NCBI GenBank assembly: GCA_021300015.1
Contig: JAJTFB010000057.1
Span: 1 to 38,862 of the forward strand
Direction: 5' to 3'
DNA: 38,862 bases
Origin: Pirellula sp.
Lineage (GTDB): Bacteria > Planctomycetota > Planctomycetia > Pirellulales > Pirellulaceae
The notes under the pieces are model-generated. The model was not told the DNA's origin. It saw only the letters and a program-made list of their open reading frames with translations, and ran no database searches. Shown here one piece after another: positions 33,415 through 38,862 of this stretch (within the stretch, counting starts at the first letter, position 1; the number at the start of each line of letters is the position of its first letter). Position numbers and translations under genes: made by a program.

Positions 33415-34353
33415 CTAAGAAGATTTGCTTGTGCGGGCAGGCGGGGTGCCTTTCCAGCGATGGTGGACCCACCAGTATTGTTCGGGTCGGGCGCGGATCG
33501 CCTTCTCGAGGCATCGATTGTACCACTGGGTGATTGAGACGATGGAGTCGGGGCAATTTTCGCACGTCGGATCGGCGATTCCGAGGATCGTCATTTCGAA
33601 GTGCAGTGGTTGGTCTTTGCGGATATTCGAGCAGACCATCATGGGCGCGCCGCTCGAGAGAGTAAAAAGAGCCAGGGCTTTGTGGCACGAGGCCATTTGG
33701 CCGAGGAATTCGACCCAGCAGCCTTTGGGTCCTCCGTATTGGTCGGCAAGTAGCGACAGAGCGCCTCCTTGGGCCAGGAGCGCCTCGACTTGGCTCGACG
33801 AGCCGGATTTGGCAAGCATGAATTGCCCGCCTGAGGATCGGAACCGATCGACGTAATCGTGGACAAAGCCGTTATCGAGGGGGCGGGCGATGGTGGTCGT
33901 CGAGATTCCAAAAAGGCCTGTGACAAAGCCTGCGAGTTCAAAGTTTCCGAAGTGGCCTGAGACCATGACTTTGGGGCGTGGGTCCAGGGCGAGCTTGAGC
34001 ATTTCTCTGCGGTCGGGCAGTTCGTAGTGTTCGTACCAATTTTCGCGGTGTATCTTCCTCGGTGCGTGGGCGACCTCGCAGAGCATTAGGACCAAGTGTT
34101 CCCACATCTGCTCTTGGGTCCGATTTATTTTGGATTCGGGCCATTCGGGGAAGACGCGTTGAAGGTTGCTTTGGACCAATGCGTGTCGGATTCGGATCAC
34201 TCGGCTCATGAGCGTTCCGAGCAGTTGCGCGAGCCGTTCGCAGCGATCGATCGGCAGGGACTGGATCAGTGCGACGATCAGTCGAAATCCCCAGTAGGCG
34301 AGTCGATCCTTCCACGAGTACGATTGATGGCCGGCAGCCTCCATGCTCAGCAT
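33415..34353 (-). CDS. LpxL/HtrB-type lipid acyltransferase
   Basis: A 312-residue inner-membrane acyltransferase of the lysophospholipid/lipid A acyltransferase family, which adds a secondary acyl chain to lipid A in Gram-negative bacteria. An N-terminal hydrophobic segment (YWGFRLIVALIQSLP) is followed by RIRHALVQSNLQRVFPEW, the HX4E catalytic motif in GHFGNFEL, PLDNGFVHDYVDRFRSSGG, LLADQYGG and the C-terminal PEQYWWVHHRWK, all typical. It starts at ATG 34353 or 34344. It suggests a lipid A-like outer membrane in this organism. The small 159-aa protein follows 14 bases later. Confidence 0.92.
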   Translation of the reverse strand: MLSMEAAGHQSYSWKDRLAYWGFRLIVALIQSLPIDRCERLAQLLGTLMSRVIRIRHALVQSNLQRVFPEWPESKINRTQEQMWEHLVLMLCEVAHAPRKIHRENWYEHYELPDRREMLKLALDPRPKVMVSGHFGNFELAGFVTGLFGISTTTIARPLDNGFVHDYVDRFRSSGGQFMLAKSGSSSQVEALLAQGGALSLLADQYGGPKGCWVEFLGQMASCHKALALFTLSSGAPMMVCSNIRKDQPLHFEMTILGIADPTCENCPDSIVSITQWYNRCLEKAIRARPEQYWWVHHRWKGTPPARTSKSS

Positions 34354-34421
34354 TCCTTTCTGGGGTTGGGGGGCACTTAGGCGGTCTTGGGCTCGTGCGG
34401 CTCGGCAGGCAGGCTCGCTGG

Positions 34422-34453
34422 GATCATCTTACGGGTGAGATCATCTTATGGGG
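34422..34453. repeat. 17-bp tandem duplication over the DinB-fold stop codon
   Basis: GATCATCTTACGGGTGA (34422-34438) is followed by GATCATCTTATGGGG (34439-34453). On the minus strand each copy holds a TGA; the second is the actual stop. Confidence 0.75.
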
Positions 34454-34980
34454 CTCAACCCGAACGTTCGTCGCAGCAGACCGATTTGTCCTGAGTGGAT
34501 CGACTCGTGCAAGGGGCAAAAGAGCAGCGCGCCGAGTTTGATCGGGTAGGCCGTATAGGGCATCTCGGTCGGTTCGAGGAGCAATTCGGCGGGAGCTTGG
34601 CTGATAAATCCTATCGAGGCCAAGTGGATCCGTTCGAGCATGCCGAGCATGGTTTGGCGATCCGGATGGGGGCTAGGATCGTCCGAGGGTTTCGTGCCCC
34701 GAGAGTAGCGTTTTCGAAACCAGCCAGGCATGAGTTCGACGTCGCCTTCGGCTCGCCCGCGTTGGCGAAAGAGCATCAGGCCGTACTGGGCGACGGCAAG
34801 GTGCCCGATTTGCCAAGCAAAATGGGTCGGGGTTCCTTGCGGCTCGCGTTGCCAGAGTTCCTCGGGCACGTCGGCAAGAAGGCCCAGGGTGTACTTTCTG
34901 GCGAATTCCATCTGCCCAAGGGTCGAATCCCGCATGGCGATGGCCGCATCGGGGGAGGGAATGGTGACTGGAATTTCCAT
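34441..34980 (-). CDS. DinB-fold protein (DinB_2-like)
   Basis: A 179-residue four-helix-bundle protein of the DinB/YfiT superfamily, whose members bind a divalent metal through three histidines and include thiol transferases. Candidate ligands are the His in HFAWQIGHLAVAQYG and the two in CPLHESIHSGQIGLLRR near the C-terminus, the typical DinB spacing. The ATG at 34980 is preferred to an in-frame start at 35022. The name reflects damage induction of B. subtilis DinB and does not mean a polymerase. The function is unknown. It is divergent from the LTXXQ-like gene. Confidence 0.85.
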   Translation of the reverse strand: MEIPVTIPSPDAAIAMRDSTLGQMEFARKYTLGLLADVPEELWQREPQGTPTHFAWQIGHLAVAQYGLMLFRQRGRAEGDVELMPGWFRKRYSRGTKPSDDPSPHPDRQTMLGMLERIHLASIGFISQAPAELLLEPTEMPYTAYPIKLGALLFCPLHESIHSGQIGLLRRTFGLSPIR

Positions 34981-35088
34981 AAGAAATATTTTGACTCTTA
35001 GCGAAACGACATCGAAATCCATGGGTTACAATGCTCACCGGCGAAGTGGGCATGCCGAAAAAGACCGTGCAAACCACTTCGGGAATCC

Positions 35089-35094
35089 TATAAT
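35089..35094 (+). promoter_or_regulatory. Perfect -10 hexamer before the LTXXQ-like gene
   Basis: TATAAT, 39 bases upstream of the ATG at 35133, in the divergent gap with the DinB-fold gene. The -35 region at 16-18 bases is poor. Confidence 0.5.
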
Positions 35095-35132
35095 CGCTTG
35101 TGTTACCATTTTTCTCAATCGGGGTTAAGGCC

Positions 35133-35900
35133 ATGCCAATGAAGAAACTTATGTCGAGGTTCGCTCTTTCTGTTGGCTTGGTCAGCGCTCTGACCTTTTC
35201 GGCCATGGCGCAGGATCCTGCAGGGCAGGGGGGTGGGCGAGGCCAAGGGGGCGGCCGGATGATGATGGGCGGCATGATGGGCGGTGGTGGGGTTACGGGC
35301 CTTCTGATGATGAAGGAAGTCCGCGAAGAGCTCAAGCTTGACGAAGATCAGGTTGCCGAACTCGAGGATTTGGGCAAGGCGATGATGGAATCGATGAAGA
35401 ACATGCGTCCGCAGGGCGGAGGCGGTGGCCAGCCACCGAATGCTCAAGACCGCCAAGCGATGATGGAGAAGATGCAAAAGGCCAACGAAGAGAACGAAGC
35501 CAAGGTCGAGGAGATCCTCGATCCAAAGCAATTCGACCGACTCGTCGGCTTGTACATCCAGGCCTCGAATCTTCAATCGCTCAATAGCAAGTTGGTTGCG
35601 ACTCGGCTTGGGATCACCGAAGATCAAAAGACCAAAATGGCTGAAATCGCCAAAGCCAACGGCGAGAAGATGCGAGAGCTGTTCCAAGCCGGATTCGGTC
35701 CAGACGCCCGCGAAAAGATGAGCAAGATGCGAGACGAAGCCGAGGCGAAAATCAAGGAAGTCTTGACCGACAAACAAAAGCAAGACATGGAGACGCTCAA
35801 GGGAGCTGAGTTCAAATTCCCAGAGCCTCAGTGGCGCGGTGGACCTGGCGGACCTGGTGGCGGACGTGGAAACCGTCGTCCTGGTGGCGACGGCAACTAG
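35133..35900 (+). CDS. Exported Met/Gly-rich LTXXQ-like protein
   Basis: A 255-residue Sec-exported protein (signal peptide MKKLMSRFALSVGLVSALTFSAMAQ) with a Gly/Met-rich stretch near residues 29-50 (GGRMMMGGMMGGGG). Two LTXXQ-like helices follow: LKLDEDQVAELEDL and LGITEDQKTKMAEI, with VLTDKQKQDMETL near the end, the pattern of the Spy/CpxP-related family. The C-terminus is Gly/Pro/Arg-rich. Spy-like proteins are periplasmic chaperones or stress sensors; planctomycetes encode many diverged relatives whose roles are unknown. ATGs at 35133 and 35139 are both possible starts. Preceded by a TATAAT box. Confidence 0.82.
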   Translation: MPMKKLMSRFALSVGLVSALTFSAMAQDPAGQGGGRGQGGGRMMMGGMMGGGGVTGLLMMKEVREELKLDEDQVAELEDLGKAMMESMKNMRPQGGGGGQPPNAQDRQAMMEKMQKANEENEAKVEEILDPKQFDRLVGLYIQASNLQSLNSKLVATRLGITEDQKTKMAEIAKANGEKMRELFQAGFGPDAREKMSKMRDEAEAKIKEVLTDKQKQDMETLKGAEFKFPEPQWRGGPGGPGGGRGNRRPGGDGN

Positions 35901-35924
35901 CCAACAACGCAACTAGCCAACAAT
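35893..35924. repeat. 16-bp tandem duplication over a stop codon
   Basis: GCAACTAGCCAACAAC (35893-35908) followed by GCAACTAGCCAACAAT (35909-35924). The first copy holds the TAG stop (35898-35900) of the LTXXQ-like gene; the second copy repeats TAG in another frame. Confidence 0.8.
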
Positions 35925-35926
35925 AT

Positions 35927-37246
35927 CTACGAACTCGGCGGAAGCCTCGACGATTTGTCGAGGGCTTCGTCGAGCGTTGAGACCTCGACAGAGTGTTTTC
36001 GCAGCGACGGGTTTTTCTGAAACCACGTCGCTACGAGTCCAAGCGATTCGTGGGGCAAAGAGTACTTGAACTCCACTTGTTCGTCGGCCTTGAGCCAAGT
36101 CTCCAGCGCATCTCTCTTTGCATCGGCTAACTTCGGTTGCTTGGATGCTTTCTTCGGGTTCGCTTGGGTAGAAGAACGCTGTGCGATCGCATATTGCACA
36201 CCCCCGGACCGCATCAGGTACAGAATACCTTCTTTGGGAAACCTAGATCCGCCGGTGGTCTGAACCCAGTAGATGCTCGGCGGATTGCTCGAGGCCTTCT
36301 GAAGCTGCCTGAGTTTGCCGTAGAGCCATTTAAGGATCGCCGAATCCTCGTGCAAGCGAGCGGCCCGCTCGAACTGTTTCCGTTCGATTGCCGCGTCCAT
36401 CTGTTCGAGCATTTGCAGATGGATCTTGGCCGACTCGCCACGCATCCAAGCCCGAGCCAGTTGCTCCTGAGTTTGGTAATCGGTTCGAAGCGAATCGCTT
36501 AGGCACGGTGCCAAGCAGGTTCCTAATTCGGCCCGCAGGCATCCGGCTCGCTCCGGAAGATCGAAAAGGGCAAGTTGGTTCGAAAAGAGCATGGGAGTTT
36601 TGCTCGAGCAATCCCGCAGCAGAAAGTAACGGTTGAGGATTTCGGCCGCTCGATAGAGTTTCGTCGATCCGTAGAACGGGCCACGAGAGATCGAGGCGCG
36701 GGTGTCCCACTGGCGCGTGACATAGAACGACTCTGCCGGACCGCGTCCGAGGTTCAGGTAAGCCGGTTGGCTTCGGTTGGGCATTCCGATGACATTTAGA
36801 GTTGGTTGCCAAGTGCGAATCAGGGCTTGTTCTCGCAGCAGGGCCGCGAATTCACTGGGCTGAGTTTCCCAAACAATGGCCCGGGCTTGCTTGAGGATAT
36901 GCCCTGCCTTCTCGTCCTTGGCTCCGGGCAAGAAATAGCTCAGGAGCCGCGCGCGAAGGGCTTTGGATTTACCGACATAGACCAAGCGACAGAGCGGATC
37001 AAGGATCCCGTAGACACCTGGCGTGTAGGGAACGTATTGCTGGACGAGACCTTTGAGTTCCTTTTGAATCGAAGCAGAGCTTTTTAAGTCCGTCGCATCG
37101 ATGCGCGCGAGTCCTGCGGCGCAGTGTGCAAGCGACGGATCGCTCAGCAGGGGATCGGGTCCGAAATCGACGAACGCATCGGTCCATTTCGCAGTCCATT
37201 TCTCGGTCGTTTTGATGGCGGTTTTGTAAGGTTCTGGCGTTTCCAT
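35927..37246 (-). CDS. UvrC/Cho-like GIY-YIG nuclease, short form
   Basis: A 439-residue protein related to the N-terminal half of UvrC and to Cho, which make the 3' incision in nucleotide excision repair. The GIY-YIG domain spans ~70-155 (GVYGILD, LVYVGKSKALRARLLSYF, then Glu139 in LLREQALIRTWQP). Cysteines at 213, 236, 244 and 248 (LRDC, GCLRAELGTCLAPC) match the UvrC 4Fe-4S set. A UVR-like helical motif (AAIERKQFERAARLH) follows. The UvrC C-terminal RNase H-like nuclease and HhH region are absent; residues ~330-439 are lineage-specific. QLALF at 224-228 resembles a beta-clamp-binding motif. It is divergent from the transglutaminase-like gene. Confidence 0.88.
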   Translation of the reverse strand: METPEPYKTAIKTTEKWTAKWTDAFVDFGPDPLLSDPSLAHCAAGLARIDATDLKSSASIQKELKGLVQQYVPYTPGVYGILDPLCRLVYVGKSKALRARLLSYFLPGAKDEKAGHILKQARAIVWETQPSEFAALLREQALIRTWQPTLNVIGMPNRSQPAYLNLGRGPAESFYVTRQWDTRASISRGPFYGSTKLYRAAEILNRYFLLRDCSSKTPMLFSNQLALFDLPERAGCLRAELGTCLAPCLSDSLRTDYQTQEQLARAWMRGESAKIHLQMLEQMDAAIERKQFERAARLHEDSAILKWLYGKLRQLQKASSNPPSIYWVQTTGGSRFPKEGILYLMRSGGVQYAIAQRSSTQANPKKASKQPKLADAKRDALETWLKADEQVEFKYSLPHESLGLVATWFQKNPSLRKHSVEVSTLDEALDKSSRLPPSS

Positions 37247-37289
37247 GCCTACCTTTCGATCGTCGCGTAGATGGCTCGATTTTCATGAA

Positions 37290-37339
37290 AACCCAGTAAG
37301 TTGGACATCGGTTAGGAACCAACGAAAGGCTACTGGGTT
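37290..37339. repeat. Nested inverted repeat in the divergent spacer
   Basis: Outer stem AACCCAGTA/TACTGGGTT (nine pairs) encloses an inner GTTGG/CCAAC. It lies ~45 bases upstream of the UvrC-like ATG and could be an operator or RNA hairpin. Confidence 0.5.
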
Positions 37340-37375
37340 GTAAGGCTCGTCGCTCGGGGAGCCGCACTGAGCCCT

Positions 37376-37410
37376 GGGGCGATTTTTCGGGGCGATATTT
37401 CGGGGCGAAC
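37376..37410. repeat. 13-bp tandem repeat in the divergent spacer
   Basis: GGGGCGATTTTTC, GGGGCGATATTTC and a partial GGGGCGAAC in a row, between the UvrC-like and transglutaminase-like genes. Confidence 0.6.
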
Positions 37411-37520
37411 GAAGTTTAACAGAAACTAGTTTAGAGGGTTTCCAGGTCGGCTTGCAAGCACAGGCGATGGAACGACCTCGACGAAGCAATTTGTAAGAAA
37501 GCGATTGGTTGAAGGGTCCC

Positions 37521-38285
37521 ATGGAGTATTTTGTCTCGGAGAGAAACGGTGGGGAAAAACCTCGCGTTTTGCCTTTTGCTATTTTGTTGGCCGTCGCTTG
37601 CATGAGCAGTCTTGGGGTATCGGCTCGGTTTTGGTTTGCCGATGGAAGATCTCTCCAGCGGTTGGTCGACTACCAAACCTTCAAGCTCTTGTCACCGCCG
37701 AGCATCCAGCAAACTCTCCGCTGCGCGACGGCTTATGTGCATCGGCTTACCGAGCATAGTGCAGGTCGGGATTTAGCGATTTGGGAGAATTGGACGCAGT
37801 GGCTTGTCGGCCAGTACTATTCACCGATCTTGCGGACACAAAATCCGCGATGGATCGTCGCCGGAGGCAGTGGAGATTGCTCGGAGAGGGCTGCGGTACT
37901 TCAGGACCTGCTTGGGTGCCACGGGATTGAGACCCGATTCGTAGGTTTAGGAGGGCATGTGGTTCTTGAGGCCAGGACCGAAGCGGGGACTTGGGTCTTG
38001 GATCCCGATTATGGGATTTCGATGGATTTGGGGATTGAGCACTTGCAGCAACAGCCAGCCGGCCAGGTGGCCGCGGAGCTGATCCGTCGTGGGATGACCG
38101 GCCCTGGTTCGATCCAGTACGAGCAGTTGATTCGAACCGATTACGACAACATCCCATCGGATTGGAACGCGCCGTTGAGTCCAAGGCTCAAGAGGCTTGA
38201 GGAATTTTGCGAGATCGCTTTTTGGCTTGTACCAGCGGTCTCTTGGTTGTTTGTGGCTTGGAATATCTATCCGGTCCGGGACTAG
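37521..38285 (+). CDS. Transglutaminase-like cysteine protease-fold membrane protein
   Basis: A 254-residue protein with an N-terminal membrane segment (VLPFAILLAVACMSSLG), a central transglutaminase-like domain and a C-terminal membrane segment (EIAFWLVPAVSWLFVAW). The catalytic triad is visible: Cys in GSGDCSERAAVLQDLL, His in GLGGHVVLEAR and Asp in WVLDPDYGI. The soluble domain is probably outside the cytoplasm, where such enzymes hydrolyse or cross-link peptide amides. The ATG at 37521 is preferred (GAAGGG shortly upstream); a TTG at 37509 is in frame. The M13 peptidase gene begins 158 bases downstream. Confidence 0.8.
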   Translation: MEYFVSERNGGEKPRVLPFAILLAVACMSSLGVSARFWFADGRSLQRLVDYQTFKLLSPPSIQQTLRCATAYVHRLTEHSAGRDLAIWENWTQWLVGQYYSPILRTQNPRWIVAGGSGDCSERAAVLQDLLGCHGIETRFVGLGGHVVLEARTEAGTWVLDPDYGISMDLGIEHLQQQPAGQVAAELIRRGMTGPGSIQYEQLIRTDYDNIPSDWNAPLSPRLKRLEEFCEIAFWLVPAVSWLFVAWNIYPVRD

Positions 38286-38443
38286 GCGATTGGTGGAATT
38301 TGGAGGCCGTTTGCAGGGGGCCTTTATTAGGGGGCATCCTATCGGTACCATTCAAGCACCTTGGGGAAGTAGCCTGGGGTCTTTGCCCAGGGGTAGTTGC
38401 CTTTGGGGGGTATTTGCCTGGGACATTTCCTTCGAGGTTGGCC

Positions 38444-38862
38444 ATGAGAAGAACAATCGGATCGAATCGCATCGGAAACTGCATCGCGGACAGGTTCGGA
38501 AACAGGCTCGCAACGGTCCTGGCAAGTACCTCGGCGTTGCTTGCTCTCGGGGGGCTTGATGTTTCTCTATCCCGTGGGTTGGCTCAAGACAGCGTGGCGC
38601 TCGGGGCTGGCAGAGCAGGGATGGTATCGGGGGTTGAAAAGGAGAATTTCAGCAAGACGCTTAAGGCCTCGGAGGATTTCTTTCGGTTCGTCAACGAAAA
38701 TTGGTTGGAGACGACCGATATCCCGGCTGACCAATCCAATTACGGGGCTTTTACTGCCTTGGATATCGAGACGAAGGCAGCGATCCGCGTGATCATCGAA
38801 GAGGCCAGTCGATCCGCCGACGCTTCGGCCGAAGCCAAGCAGGTCGGGAACTTCTTCAAGTC
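38444..38862 (+). CDS. M13 family metallopeptidase, N-terminal part (cut by window edge)
   Basis: The start of a neprilysin/PepO-type zinc metallopeptidase. The open frame from ATG 38444 (GAGG seven bases upstream) runs to the window end, giving 139 residues. A long Sec signal or lipoprotein-like segment (LATVLASTSALLALGG) ends near GLAQD around residue 50. The M13 opening follows: SEDFFRFVNENWLETTDIP, then QSNYGAFTALDIETKAAI, matching the family's 'FYxYVNGxWLxxTxIPxDxxxYGxF' pattern. The HExxH zinc site and most of the protein (~650 residues expected) lie beyond the right edge. The ATG at 38621 is in frame but would drop the signal peptide. Confidence 0.88.
   Translation, partial: MRRTIGSNRIGNCIADRFGNRLATVLASTSALLALGGLDVSLSRGLAQDSVALGAGRAGMVSGVEKENFSKTLKASEDFFRFVNENWLETTDIPADQSNYGAFTALDIETKAAIRVIIEEASRSADASAEAKQVGNFFK

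Noticed and set aside
33401..33688. Longer N-terminus for the 159-aa protein
   Set aside because: This stretch lies inside the acyltransferase gene and reads as its shadow.
1..38862. tRNA or rRNA genes, IS elements, prophage or attachment sites
   Set aside because: No cloverleaf with a TTCGA-type arm, no transposase or integrase frame and no terminal repeats were found by eye.

Overview
The window looks like chromosomal DNA of a planctomycete (Planctomycetota, probably the Pirellulales side). This is inferred from the protein mix: a Tat-exported Gfo/Idh/MocA oxidoreductase beside a DoxX-type membrane protein, secreted LamG and NHL-repeat proteins, an exported N-formylglutamate-amidohydrolase-like enzyme, a Met/Gly-rich LTXXQ-like exported protein, a lauroyl-acyltransferase homologue (Gram-negative envelope) and many GTG/TTG or overlapping starts. 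Coding density is high. I see no IS element, prophage, CRISPR array, rRNA or tRNA.

Layout. 1-3.8 kb: pyrG (cut by the left edge), a DUF6580-type membrane protein, slyX and holB. 3.2-6.6 kb: a minus-strand chain DoxX-like protein > oxidoreductase > one-TM protein > holB, the last three overlapping by 1-4 bases. 6.7-9.5 kb: an XPB-type helicase overlapping a Bax1/DUF790 nuclease, an archaeal-style repair pair. 9.6-12.6 kb, plus strand: a CaMKII-association-domain (hub) homologue, glutamine-dependent NAD+ synthetase and a HugZ-like flavin-binding protein. 12.6-17.2 kb, minus strand: fumC > class II CPD photolyase > a second photolyase/cryptochrome-family protein. 17.6-22.6 kb, plus strand: a DEAD-box RNA helicase whose N-terminus carries forty 15-bp repeats with an internal frameshift, then a Sua5-type threonylcarbamoyl-AMP synthase and an exported amidohydrolase. 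22.6-31.1 kb, minus strand: small exported protein > NHL protein > MATE transporter > polA > coaE > LamG protein > rph, with two four-base stop/start overlaps. 31.3-32.9 kb: serS with a terminator, then an AT-rich stretch holding a candidate small RNA that ends in a 21-bp terminator stem. 32.9-38.9 kb: a 159-aa unknown, an LpxL-type acyltransferase, a DinB-fold protein, the LTXXQ-like protein, a short UvrC/Cho-like GIY-YIG nuclease, a transglutaminase-like membrane protein and the start of an M13 metallopeptidase.

Several genes share a DNA-repair theme (XPB-Bax1, two photolyase-family proteins, Pol I, UvrC-like nuclease), but they lie in different transcription units and a joint system is not shown. 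The most notable observations are the frameshifted pentapeptide-repeat helicase, the candidate small RNA at 32.78-32.92 kb, the CaMKII-hub homologue, the XPB-Bax1 pair, the photolyase-family protein without the expected Fe-S cysteines, and three 16-17 bp tandem duplications, each spanning a stop codon.
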